NCBI GenBank assembly: GCA_002408205.1 | Contig: DHQY01000014.1 | Location: 179,895 to 243,894, forward strand | Source of the DNA: Bacteroidales bacterium UBA5326 | GTDB lineage: Bacteria > Bacteroidota > Bacteroidia > Bacteroidales > UBA932 | Direction of reading: 5' to 3' | Length of the DNA stretch: 64,000 nt | Shown here: positions 43,876 through 52,097 of the stretch, in pieces | Position numbering within the stretch: the stretch's first letter is position 1 | Layout: every line of letters begins with the position of its first letter | Notes under the pieces: generated by a model | Told to the model about the DNA's origin: nothing | The model's input: the letters and a program-made list of their open reading frames with translations, nothing else | Databases searched by the model: none | Made by a program: the position numbers and the translations under genes

Positions 43876-45081
43876 ATGATACAAAGAGAAATTTATCTAA
43901 AAAAATTACGTTCTTTACGAGATACAAATCTCATAAAAGTAATTACAGGAGTTCGCCGTTGCGGAAAATCCACACTTTTAGAAGCATTTCGCAATGAATT
44001 ACAACTTTCAGGCATAAGCGAAAAGAATATTATTTCACTTAACTTTGAAGAACGAGAAAACATAAAATTTTCTGAATGGACTGATCTCTATGACGAAATT
44101 ATAGCGAAGACAAATCCTAATGAAAAATTTTATATTTTCCTTGACGAAGTTCAATTATTGACAAATTTTGAAAAATTTATTGATGCTGTTTTTGTCAAAA
44201 AGCACCTTGATTTATATGTAACAGGTTCTAACGCCTATCTGCTTTCAAGCGAATTGGCAACATTGCTTACAGGTAGGTATGTGGCTATAAATTTGTACCC
44301 ATTTTCGTTTTACGAATACACGCTTGCCTTTCCCGAAGAGAAAAATACCGACCGACTTTTTCGTCGATATATGAACAACTCCTGTTTTCCAGAAGCCGTA
44401 AATCTCTCTAAAATAGCACCCGAAATAGTAAACGATTATTTGCAATCAATTTACAATACTGTTGTTGTAAAAGACATTGTGCAAAGACATAAATTGCGTA
44501 ATTCCAATAATTTACAGCGAATTATAGAATATTTGTTTGACACCGTCGGTTCGCTTGTTTCTCCAACTAATATTGCCGAAGCACTAAACAAGCATTCTGA
44601 TAAGACGATTTCGCACAACACTGTCAACAAATTAATTCATTTTCTAACAGAAAGTTATTTGTTGTATTCTGCATCTCGCTACGATATAAAAGGCAAAGAA
44701 CTTCTGACGACCAATAAAAAATATTACGTTGTAGATTTGGGATTGAAAAATATTTTACAAAGTACTTATTACGAAAGAGATATGGGACACAAACTTGAAA
44801 ATGTTGTTTATTTTGAACTGTTAAGACGTGGTGGCGAAGTTTTTGTAGGAAAAAACAAGGACAAAGAAGTGGATTTTATGGTACAAAAACCAAATAATGA
44901 GCGAGAGTATTATCAAGTATCTTATACGCTTAATGACGAAAAAACATTTGAAAGAGAATTTTCGTCATTAAGAACACTTCGAGACAGTTATCCCAAATAT
45001 ATTTTAACCTTCGATTACGATAATGCTTTAATAGACGGCATACAAAAGGTAAATGTAATAGATTGGTTATTAACAAGATAA
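43876..45081 (+). CDS. AAA ATPase with DUF4143-type C-terminal domain
   Basis: A 401-aa protein of unknown role. Walker A is GVRRCGKST (25-33) and Walker B is FYIFLDEV (Asp90-Glu91). After the ATPase domain, residues about 195-275 look like a winged helix (NIAEALNKHSDKTISHNTVNKLIHFL). The C-terminal part carries an ExVDF...YYQVSY core like the restriction-endonuclease fold of DUF4143 proteins. Base composition is far more AT-rich than in core genes, a sign of transfer. The next gene, convergent and 23 bp away, encodes a related ATPase. Confidence 0.88.
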   Translation: MIQREIYLKKLRSLRDTNLIKVITGVRRCGKSTLLEAFRNELQLSGISEKNIISLNFEERENIKFSEWTDLYDEIIAKTNPNEKFYIFLDEVQLLTNFEKFIDAVFVKKHLDLYVTGSNAYLLSSELATLLTGRYVAINLYPFSFYEYTLAFPEEKNTDRLFRRYMNNSCFPEAVNLSKIAPEIVNDYLQSIYNTVVVKDIVQRHKLRNSNNLQRIIEYLFDTVGSLVSPTNIAEALNKHSDKTISHNTVNKLIHFLTESYLLYSASRYDIKGKELLTTNKKYYVVDLGLKNILQSTYYERDMGHKLENVVYFELLRRGGEVFVGKNKDKEVDFMVQKPNNEREYYQVSYTLNDEKTFEREFSSLRTLRDSYPKYILTFDYDNALIDGIQKVNVIDWLLTR

Positions 45082-45104
45082 CAAAAGTACCGGCAGGTAA
45101 TTTT

Positions 45105-46292
45105 TTAATACAGCATTCCAAACAGCCAAAGCGGGATCTTGTTTCCGTGTCCAATTTCAATATCATCGGCTACTACAAAACTATTTTGAATATCTTTTAT
45201 TTGTTTAAAAGATTTACTCTTTCCACTGACCTCAAAAGTGTAGTTATCTACCATAAAATCACCCTGCGGCGCAAGTATAACATTTGCAACGGCATTTAAC
45301 TGATTAACAAAAAATGTTTCTCTAGCACTGCCAATGTTTGCATTGTCGCCATATAAGTATGACAAATTTGTATTATTCAGCAAGACCTTATCGGGCTTTG
45401 TCAGGTCGCCAATCGTTTTGTTTTTGTATGAAACCAAATTCAGCAATTTTGCATTTGCCAACAAGAATAAATATTTGACGGTATTGTTTCTATTGCTGTC
45501 TATTGCCACGCTCAAATCTGTAATATTTGGTGTGTAAGGTACTAATGTTGAAAGAATTGCCAATAGCCTTTTTAATTTGTGCCGCGATTCAAACTCAATA
45601 TTTTCTATGGCAGGAATATCAATATCAATAACATTATTTACCGCTTCCTGCAAATTTATTTCGTATTTACCTAAACCTTCTTTATAAAATAGAAAATAGC
45701 CGTTTTTCAGATATTTTTTGAATAAGGGTATTATTTTTAGATTTTCTGTAATCCGAAAAGCAATATCTTGGTGATTTTCAACAATTTCTTTCATTGAAAG
45801 CACAGGAAAATCGCCCATTTTTTCAAATTTTAAAAATTCTCTGAAAGACAAGCCCTCCAATTTTTCATAAACAACTCTTCTTGATAAGTCCGCCGTTGAT
45901 TTGTAAATCTGCAAAAGCGAAGAGCCGGTAAAAACAATTTTCAGTTTAGGAAAACTGTCGTAAATATTTTTAATTTCGGTTGCCCAATTAGGATAGTGAT
46001 GAATTTCGTCTAGAAACAAATGTGTTCCGCCGTTCAGATAAAACTCGTCAGCCAAGTCAAAAATACTGTGATTGGCAAACCAGGTGTTGTCCAAACTCGC
46101 AAAAAGTGCTTCGTTTTTGTTCGCAAAAGTATGCTTAATGTGTTGAAGCAGCATTGTTGTTTTTCCAACGCCTCTAGCACCGATAATGCCAATACAATGC
46201 TCATTCCAATCAATATTTGGATAGAGGTAACGAAAAGTTTTTGCTTCTGTTTCCTGTAATAGCCGCAGATAAATTTTTATTAAACTTTCCAT
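45105..46292 (-). CDS. AAA ATPase (AAA_14/DUF4143-like)
   Basis: A 395-aa ATPase. Walker A is GARGVGKTT (38-46), Walker B HLFLDEIHHYP (Asp95-Glu96), and sensor 1 FTGSSLLQI. The C-terminal part has GDFMVDNYTFEVSGKSK, resembling a PD-(D/E)xK nuclease core. The start MESLIKIYLRLL is supported by a complete promoter 7 nt upstream; the frame is open 24 codons further. AT-rich like its convergent neighbour. Such ATPases are common in Bacteroidota and archaea with no proven function. Confidence 0.86.
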   Translation of the reverse strand: MESLIKIYLRLLQETEAKTFRYLYPNIDWNEHCIGIIGARGVGKTTMLLQHIKHTFANKNEALFASLDNTWFANHSIFDLADEFYLNGGTHLFLDEIHHYPNWATEIKNIYDSFPKLKIVFTGSSLLQIYKSTADLSRRVVYEKLEGLSFREFLKFEKMGDFPVLSMKEIVENHQDIAFRITENLKIIPLFKKYLKNGYFLFYKEGLGKYEINLQEAVNNVIDIDIPAIENIEFESRHKLKRLLAILSTLVPYTPNITDLSVAIDSNRNNTVKYLFLLANAKLLNLVSYKNKTIGDLTKPDKVLLNNTNLSYLYGDNANIGSARETFFVNQLNAVANVILAPQGDFMVDNYTFEVSGKSKSFKQIKDIQNSFVVADDIEIGHGNKIPLWLFGMLY

Positions 46293-46299
46293 ATATCCG

Positions 46300-46332
46300 C
46301 AAAGATACAAAATGCTTTTTATAAATAGCAAA
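46300..46332 (-). promoter_or_regulatory. Promoter of the leftward AAA ATPase
   Basis: On the minus strand TTTG (46332-46329), a 21-bp spacer and TATCTTTG (46307-46300) match the consensus exactly. The box ends 7 nt before the ATG, so the mRNA leader is predicted to be only a few bases. Confidence 0.7.
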
Positions 46333-46399
46333 TAATAACTAAATACGCTTCTTTGAAATAGCATATTTACACACAGACGGAATTAAATTCCCGGCAAAC

Positions 46400-46542
46400 T
46401 ATGCTGTCTCGTCCAGGTTGCCGCTCCAGAGGTATTTGTTGGTTTCTTTAACCAGCACACCGCTCAGGAACAGGAGGGATATAAGATTTGGAATGGCCAG
46501 GTTGACTACCGAGCCCGCATAAACAGCGGCCACCAATACCAA
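46400..46542. repeat. Truncated copy of the symporter 3' end (repeat A)
   Basis: This segment repeats 48788-48972, the 3' end of the alanine symporter gene, in the same orientation. The match is base-perfect over about 134 positions except for a 42-bp deletion between two ATGGCCA direct repeats, then fades within about 8 bp. The copy keeps a stop codon at the same place (TAG instead of TAA). With repeat B it brackets the fragments and hipBA. The near identity implies a recent event or an assembly join. Confidence 0.9.
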
Positions 46543-46548
46543 ACAAAT

Positions 46549-46671
46549 ACGACCGTACTCTCTGCCTACTAAGATTAAACTGGGAACACTTTACTATTTC
46601 AGTCTTCAGGAGAAACATTTGTTAAACGTAGCCGTCCAAGTCAACTACTCTATTCCTTCACATCTTCCGCA
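46549..46671 (+). pseudogene. Fragment of a porV/porQ-like gene
   Basis: Read in frame, this stretch gives YSLPTKIKLGTLYYFSLQEKHLL, NVAVQVNYS and IPSHL. It aligns with YSLPAQIKLGAGYRFSLQEKHLL, TATVQAGY and IPSHL of the intact PorV-like protein at 42775. About 38 residues between GY and IPSHL are deleted. Nucleotide identity is clear but well below that of the symporter repeat, so it comes from a paralogue rather than a fresh copy. It is fused to the symporter fragment on one side and a transposase fragment on the other. Confidence 0.75.
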
Positions 46672-46993
46672 GATTAATCTGTTGCTACTTTTTGGAGAGA
46701 AGTCCTATCTTCCATTCTATTACCGGAAGCTTGCCGGAAACATTCCGGACGTGAAGACCCTGCAGGTACTCATCCGGGATCTGGATATCCTTGGCTATTC
46801 CAGGGTAAAGCTGGTCACTGACCGTGGTTTTTACAGCGCCGGGAATGTGAATTCCCTCTATAAAGAGCATATGCAGGATAAAAACCTCTTCAAAAAATAC
46901 ACGCTACAGGGCCTGCTCGACGAGCATGATGTGATTGAATGTTTCATGACCCCGGGCAAAGACTCCGCGGGTGCGTCATCGTTATGTATTTGA
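46669..46993 (+). pseudogene. Transposase fragment (IS4/IS1634-like DDE family)
   Basis: The open frame reads LPQINLLLLFGEKSYLPFYYRKL, AGNIPDVKTLQVLIRDLDILG and KLVTDRGFYSAGNVNSLYKEH, the second-Asp region of IS4/IS1634-type DDE transposases. The N-terminal third is missing. After KEH an internal deletion joins LFKKYTLQGLLDEHDVIECF, and a frameshift ends the frame. No terminal inverted repeats or intact element were found. The 100 bp after it hold only hipB control sequences. Confidence 0.8.
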
Positions 46994-47050
46994 CGGGAAT
47001 GCAGGATATAAACAACTATGTGGAAATACTAAAAAAAGGCCATCTAAAGG

Positions 47051-47109
47051 TCATTCATATGAGTGAATAGAGTATGTATATCTATCTTTATATTTGCATT
47101 TGAGTGAAT
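47051..47109 (+). promoter_or_regulatory. Candidate HipB operator sites
   Basis: TCATTCATATGAGTGA at 47051-47066 is an imperfect palindrome (7 of 8 pairs). The half site GAGTGAAT occurs at 47061-47068 and again, same orientation, at 47102-47109, 41 bp or about four helical turns apart. The second copy overlaps the spacer of the hipB promoter. HipB-type antitoxins repress their own operon by binding such sites; binding here is inferred. Confidence 0.45.
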
Positions 47110-47124
47110 TGAATATTATTTTTG
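47093..47124 (+). promoter_or_regulatory. Promoter of hipBA
   Basis: TTTG (47093-47096), a 20-bp spacer and TATTTTTG (47117-47124) match the Bacteroidota promoter exactly. The leader to the hipB ATG at 47150 would be about 20 nt. Confidence 0.75.
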
Positions 47125-47149
47125 TAACCAAATACAAATTATTTTGATC

Positions 47150-47446
47150 ATGTGGACGGAAATGAGTGACCCCGCAATCCTCGTCAAATTGGGCGAAAGG
47201 ATTAAAGATTATCGAATAAGGATGGGCTTAAAGCAATCTGATGTGGCAAAAATGTCGAGAATTGGCACGAATACTATCTATAAGATAGAGAAAGGTAGGC
47301 CGGTTTCGATTCTATTGCTTATCAGCATTCTTCGCACGTTTGGCTTGTTGGAGAATATAGACATGCTTGTGCCGGAAACAAAGCTCACACCCATGCAATT
47401 GCTTAAACTGCAAGAGAAAAAAATAAAAAGGGTTAGAAATACATAA
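47150..47446 (+). CDS. hipB: HipB-type antitoxin, HTH XRE family
   Basis: A 98-aa DNA-binding antitoxin. The helix-turn-helix spans about residues 12-65 (LGERIKDYRIRMGLKQSDVAKMSRIGTNTIYKIEKGR), followed by a basic tail (LQEKKIKRVRNT). HipB binds and neutralises HipA and represses the operon. The ATG at 47150 is chosen over a TTG two codons earlier. hipA starts 8 bp after its stop. Confidence 0.9.
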   Translation: MWTEMSDPAILVKLGERIKDYRIRMGLKQSDVAKMSRIGTNTIYKIEKGRPVSILLLISILRTFGLLENIDMLVPETKLTPMQLLKLQEKKIKRVRNT

Positions 47447-47454
47447 TATAGAAT

Positions 47455-48756
47455 ATGGACGAGATCCCGGTAATTAAAATATATATTTGGGACAATTTTG
47501 TCGGTGCCCTCACATGGAATAAAGATCGTGGCTATTCGGAGTTCCAGTTTGATGAGGATTTTCCACGTCTTGGTCTCGATATTGCTCCTCTTACCATGCC
47601 GATAAGCCGGTGGAGAGTTCCTTTTTCGTTTCCTTCACATGCCGGCACGAATTGCTTCCGAGGCTTGCCGGGAATAATTGCCGACTGTTTGCCCGACAAA
47701 TTCGGTAGTCAACTCATAAATGAGTGGTTCGCTCAAAAAGGAAAAACTGAGAGCTTTATTACTCCCCTTGACCGCCTTTGTTATGTGGGTAAAAGAACCA
47801 TGGGGGCGCTTGAGTTTATCCCAGCAGAACATATTGCAGGCGTAGAAGAATCTACGCAGGTGTATATCCGCGAATTGATGAACGTATCAGAGACTCTTTT
47901 CAAGGAACGTGATAACTTTCAGACTCTCTTGCGTCAGGAAAATAAGAGTATTCTTGACATTCTGAAAGTGGGAACATCAGCAGGTGGAGCCAAACCGAAA
48001 GCCATCATTGCCTATAATGAAACAACCGGGGAGGTACGCTGCGGACAGATAAAAGCACCCGAAGGATTTTCTTATTGGCTTCTTAAATTCGATGGAGGAA
48101 CATATTCAGAGCATAATGAAATAACGGACAATCCACAAGGCATAGGCAATATAGAGTATGCTTACTATAATATGGCTTGCAAATGCGGAATTACAATGAC
48201 TGAGAGCCGGTTGTTTGACGAGGGAGATTGTCATCACTTTATGACAAAGAGATTTGACAGGACCGATTCAGGGGATAAAATACACATGCTCACTGCTGCG
48301 GGATTGGCTCATTTTGACCGCGATGCCCGTCATTCTTACGAGGAGTTGTTTGGAGTCCTCAGGAGGATGAACTTTACAGCATCCGATGCCGAGCAATTGT
48401 TCCGACGTATGGTCTTTAATGTGGAGACTCGCAATAACGACGACCATACCAAAAACATCTCTTTCCTGATGGACAGAAATGGAAGTTGGAGCCTGGCTCC
48501 AGCATACGATCTTTGTTATTCCTACAACCCGGCAGGCAAATGGACTGCGCATCATCAGATGTCGTTAAATGGTAAACAGGCCGATTTCACCAAAGATGAC
48601 CTCCTGTCTGGGGCCAAGAATGTGGGTGTACGTCGTGCCAATGAAATTGTCGATGAAATAACTAATGTTATTCGCGAATGGAATGATATAGCTAAAGATT
48701 GTGGAGTTAGAGACAATCACAGAGAACAGATAGCTAAGCAACTCTTGCTTTTCTAA
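47455..48756 (+). CDS. hipA: HipA-family toxin kinase, full length
   Basis: A 433-aa Ser/Thr kinase toxin; E. coli HipA phosphorylates glutamyl-tRNA synthetase and causes dormancy. Present are the N-terminal subdomain (about 1-125), the ATP-loop VGTSAGGAKPKA (172-183), the catalytic loop NNDDHTKN with Asp329 and Asn334, and the metal-binding Asp352 in APAYDL. All key residues are intact, so the toxin should be active. Many Bacteroidota carry HipA split into two proteins; here it is one chain. The module sits between repeats of the neighbouring symporter gene, suggesting mobility. Confidence 0.93.
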   Translation: MDEIPVIKIYIWDNFVGALTWNKDRGYSEFQFDEDFPRLGLDIAPLTMPISRWRVPFSFPSHAGTNCFRGLPGIIADCLPDKFGSQLINEWFAQKGKTESFITPLDRLCYVGKRTMGALEFIPAEHIAGVEESTQVYIRELMNVSETLFKERDNFQTLLRQENKSILDILKVGTSAGGAKPKAIIAYNETTGEVRCGQIKAPEGFSYWLLKFDGGTYSEHNEITDNPQGIGNIEYAYYNMACKCGITMTESRLFDEGDCHHFMTKRFDRTDSGDKIHMLTAAGLAHFDRDARHSYEELFGVLRRMNFTASDAEQLFRRMVFNVETRNNDDHTKNISFLMDRNGSWSLAPAYDLCYSYNPAGKWTAHHQMSLNGKQADFTKDDLLSGAKNVGVRRANEIVDEITNVIREWNDIAKDCGVRDNHREQIAKQLLLF

Positions 48757-48786
48757 TAAGGATACAAGATGTAAATAGCAATTTTG

Positions 48787-50136
48787 TTATGCTGTCTCGT
48801 CCAGGTTGCCGCTCCAGAGGTATTTGTTGGTTTCTTTAACCAGCACACCGCTCAGGAACAGGAGGGATATAAGATTTGGAATGGCCATGAGCGCATTCAT
48901 ACAGTCGGCAATGTTCCATATCATGGCCAGGTTGACTACCGAGCCCGCATAAACAGCGGCCACCCACACCAATCGGTATACCTTTATGATTTTTTTGCCG
49001 CCAAGGTATTCGATGGCCTTCTCGGCATAATAGGACCAGCCCAGTATGGTCGAAAAAGCAAAGGTTACCAGCCCCACTGTAAGGATTATCGGCCCCAGAA
49101 TATGAACCTTCCCGAAGGCCATTTTAGTAAGCAGCGCACCCTGATGGTAATCGATGTCTGGGTATCGCAGGATGCTTGTTACAAGTACAAGCCCGGTAAG
49201 GGCACAAACAACAACGGTATCCCAGAAAGTGCCGGTAGATGACACAAGCGCCTGTCTTACCGGATTTCGGGTTTGTGCTGCGGCAGCCACAATGGGCGCC
49301 GAACCCATCCCGGATTCATTTGAAAAGAGACCCCTGGCAATTCCGTACCGCATGGCTACCATCAGTCCGCCTCCGGCAAGCCCCCCGCCTACGGCTTTGG
49401 CCGAGAAAGCCGATTTTGCGATCAACGATACGGCTTCGCCCAGAAAACCGGCATTCATCACCAGGATTATCAGACAGCCCAGAATATAAAAAACAGCCAT
49501 AAAAGGAACCAGGATACTGCATACCCTCGCAATACCCTTTATGCCAAAAAAAATCACCAGAGCAACCAGAACGGTCATTATAAGCCCCGATACATAGTGA
49601 GGTATATGGAACGACTCGTACATCATGGCCGAGATGGAATTGGCCTGAACCGAGCACCCGATCCCAAGAGCCGCAAAAACAGTAAAAACGCAGAACAGTA
49701 TACCCAGCCATTTCATGCGCAATCCACGTTCCAGCGCATACATGGGACCACCCATCATGGTCCCGTCCGAGGTTTTTACCCTGTATTTAACAGCCAGCAG
49801 CCCTTCTGAATATTTTGTGGCAATACCAAAGACCCCGGTAAGCCAACACCAGAGAACGGCACCCGGTCCGCCAAGGGAAACAGCAGTGGCCACCCCAATG
49901 ATGTTTCCGGTTCCGATGGTTGCAGCCAAAGCGGTAGCCAGGGCTCCGAACTGGCTCACATCCCCTTTGGAGCCCGGATCTTTTTTGACGGAAAGGGCTA
50001 TGCCCTTAAAAATTTTACGTTGTGGAAATTTAAGGCGTATGGTAAGGAACAGGTGGGTTCCCAGTAGCAGGATAATCATAGGCCATCCCCAGAGCAAGCC
50101 ACTCAACCTGCTAATAAATAATTGGAAATCTTGCAT
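48787..50136 (-). CDS. Sodium:alanine symporter (AGCS family)
   Basis: A 449-aa inner-membrane transporter with about 11 helices that takes up alanine or glycine with sodium. Family signatures are FPQRKIFKGI, GDVSQFGALATALAATIGTGNIIGVATA, GGPGAVLWCWLTGVFG and GGPMYALERGL. It is the last gene of the long pncB operon, 6 bp after dsbD. The last 185 bp are duplicated at 46400-46542, and hipA ends 30 bp beyond its stop. The gene itself is full length and intact. Confidence 0.95.
   Translation of the reverse strand: MQDFQLFISRLSGLLWGWPMIILLLGTHLFLTIRLKFPQRKIFKGIALSVKKDPGSKGDVSQFGALATALAATIGTGNIIGVATAVSLGGPGAVLWCWLTGVFGIATKYSEGLLAVKYRVKTSDGTMMGGPMYALERGLRMKWLGILFCVFTVFAALGIGCSVQANSISAMMYESFHIPHYVSGLIMTVLVALVIFFGIKGIARVCSILVPFMAVFYILGCLIILVMNAGFLGEAVSLIAKSAFSAKAVGGGLAGGGLMVAMRYGIARGLFSNESGMGSAPIVAAAAQTRNPVRQALVSSTGTFWDTVVVCALTGLVLVTSILRYPDIDYHQGALLTKMAFGKVHILGPIILTVGLVTFAFSTILGWSYYAEKAIEYLGGKKIIKVYRLVWVAAVYAGSVVNLAMIWNIADCMNALMAIPNLISLLFLSGVLVKETNKYLWSGNLDETA
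48788..48972. repeat. Symporter 3' end, repeat B (source copy)
   Basis: The intact version of the sequence repeated at 46400-46542. It contains the 42 bp (48881-48922) lost from the other copy. The ATGGCCA repeats that flank the deletion are at 48881-48887 and 48923-48929. The repeat begins within the stop codon, so homology starts at the very end of the gene. Confidence 0.9.
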
Positions 50137-50142
50137 ATAGCT

Positions 50143-52095
50143 TTATTTGTTATAGGCGGTCAGTCCCTCCTCCAAAAAAGCCACAAACTTTTCAACATCC
50201 AAATCATACGCACGAGGAGGTAACAACGGATCTCCGTTGTGGTCCAGTATTATATATGTGGGCTGAGCATTAACACGGTATTTTGTACGTGCAAAATACG
50301 AGTTGATCTTCCCAAGCGTTTTAAGTGTTCTGCCCTTTTCGTCGGTGACCCAGTCACTTTCGGCAGCCTGGTTCTTGGCATCTGAATGAAGAGCCAGTAT
50401 CACATATTTTTCCTGCAATAATTTAAGTACGCGGGGATCACTCCACACGCGTGCTTCCATTTCCTTACAGTTTACACAACCCAGTCCCGTAAAATCAAAA
50501 AAAACGGGTTTGTTATTCGTTACCGCATAATCCATGGCTTCTTTATAATTAAAAAAGCCCTTAAGGCCGTAAGGCAAACTGAATAGATTACTGTATTTTC
50601 TATTGGAAGTAGCGCTTTCTGTATTGTCAGATACAGCAGGAAGAGATGTGGCAGAGGAGGCTGCATTCAGAACAAAATCCTGTGTTTTTAGGGGCGGGAG
50701 GTATCCCGATATGGCTTTCAGTGGAGCTCCCCACATACCGGGTATAAGATATACGACAAAAGAAAATACCCCTATGGCCAGTGCCAGGCGAAATACACCC
50801 ACATATTCCTGGGGCGAATCGTGGCGGAAACGGATCTTTCCCAGGAGGTAAAAGCCCATAAGGGAGAAAATCACAATCCATATGGCCAGGAAAACCTCTC
50901 TGTCCAGCAATCGCCATTGATAGATCTGGTCTATAGTGCTCAGAAATTTCAGCGAAAGGGCCAGTACAATAAATCCAAGCACAACTTTTATAGCATTGAG
51001 CCACCCTCCCGATTTCGGAAGCCTTTGAAGTAACGAAGGAACAAAGGCCAGGATGGTAAATGGCAACGCGAAAGCAACAGAAAAAGCGAACATGGTTACG
51101 ACAGGCTCCCAAACAGCACCCTGTGTAGATTCAATGAGAACCGTTCCCACAATGGGGCCCGTACAGGAAAACGAAACAAGCACTAAAGTCAGAGCCAGAA
51201 AGAACGTACCCAGTACCCCTCCCCTGTCGGCTTTGGCATCTGTCTTAGTAGTCCATTTGGAAGGAAGCACCAGCTCAAAGGCTCCAAAGAACGAAGCGGC
51301 AAAAATCAGGAACAATAAAAAGAATATGATATTGGGAATCCAGTGCGTAGCCAGCCAGTTGAAAATATTGGCCGTTACGGCTGCACCTCCAGTGAAATAG
51401 GTTATTCCAATGATCACGGCAATGGGCAGCGTGTAGAGCAACACTATAAAAATCCCGTATAAAGCCGCATTCAGACGGCTGCTACGCTTGTCTTTGCTTC
51501 CCCTCAGGAAAAAGGAGACGGTCATGGGAACCATGGGGAACACACAGGGAGTAAGCAGCGCGACCAGACCGAAAGCTATCGCCTGGAGTATGATGCGCCA
51601 TAACGATTCGCTGCCGGCAGACGTACCGGAAACCGGACCTCCTGTAAGCGAGACGGAAAATGATTCTTCCTCGGGCGGAAGACAGGAAGATCCGTCACAG
51701 ACCTGCCATTCGACCGTCACGTTACAAACTGCAGAAGGAATTTCTATTCTCACTTGTTGAACAAACTCTCCGATTCCGCCGAACATGCCTATATCCATGC
51801 CAAACAGGTGATCAAATTCCTTTGCGGGAGGATCCTTCATACAGGTTTCTCCTACAAGGGTAACACCCTGGGGCAGGTCAAATACAAAATGCGTGGCCTG
51901 CGGACCGTTTTCATACGGGCCAAGATCGTACATATGCCACGGTTCCTCTACCGTGGCAATAAAATGTAGCTCATATATCCCGTCTTCAAGGGCGGTTACC
52001 TTTTGATTCCATGTAACGGGTTGCTCAAAAAACTGCGCAAAAGAGTGAGCAGAAATCAGCAGGCTGCTTATGCACAATAGTAAGAACTTCCGCAT
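50143..52095 (-). CDS. dsbD: DsbD-like thiol:disulfide interchange protein
   Basis: A 650-aa protein that carries electrons from cytosolic thioredoxin to the periplasm. Signal peptide to about 20. An N-terminal DsbD-alpha-like domain (about 25-155) has the Cys pair in CDGSSCLPP. The CcdA-type membrane domain of eight helices (about 165-480) has one core Cys in LLTPCVFPMVPM and one in SFSCTGPIVG. A C-terminal thioredoxin domain has CVNC (Cys540, Cys543). Alpha, beta and gamma parts are all in one chain as in E. coli. It starts 2 bp after the barrel gene in the operon. Confidence 0.93.
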   Translation of the reverse strand: MRKFLLLCISSLLISAHSFAQFFEQPVTWNQKVTALEDGIYELHFIATVEEPWHMYDLGPYENGPQATHFVFDLPQGVTLVGETCMKDPPAKEFDHLFGMDIGMFGGIGEFVQQVRIEIPSAVCNVTVEWQVCDGSSCLPPEEESFSVSLTGGPVSGTSAGSESLWRIILQAIAFGLVALLTPCVFPMVPMTVSFFLRGSKDKRSSRLNAALYGIFIVLLYTLPIAVIIGITYFTGGAAVTANIFNWLATHWIPNIIFFLLFLIFAASFFGAFELVLPSKWTTKTDAKADRGGVLGTFFLALTLVLVSFSCTGPIVGTVLIESTQGAVWEPVVTMFAFSVAFALPFTILAFVPSLLQRLPKSGGWLNAIKVVLGFIVLALSLKFLSTIDQIYQWRLLDREVFLAIWIVIFSLMGFYLLGKIRFRHDSPQEYVGVFRLALAIGVFSFVVYLIPGMWGAPLKAISGYLPPLKTQDFVLNAASSATSLPAVSDNTESATSNRKYSNLFSLPYGLKGFFNYKEAMDYAVTNNKPVFFDFTGLGCVNCKEMEARVWSDPRVLKLLQEKYVILALHSDAKNQAAESDWVTDEKGRTLKTLGKINSYFARTKYRVNAQPTYIILDHNGDPLLPPRAYDLDVEKFVAFLEEGLTAYNK

Positions 52096-52097
52096 AA

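Noticed and set aside
46994..47092. Intact insertion sequence around the transposase fragment
   Set aside because: The N-terminal third is missing, there is an internal deletion and frameshift, and no terminal inverted repeats were found.
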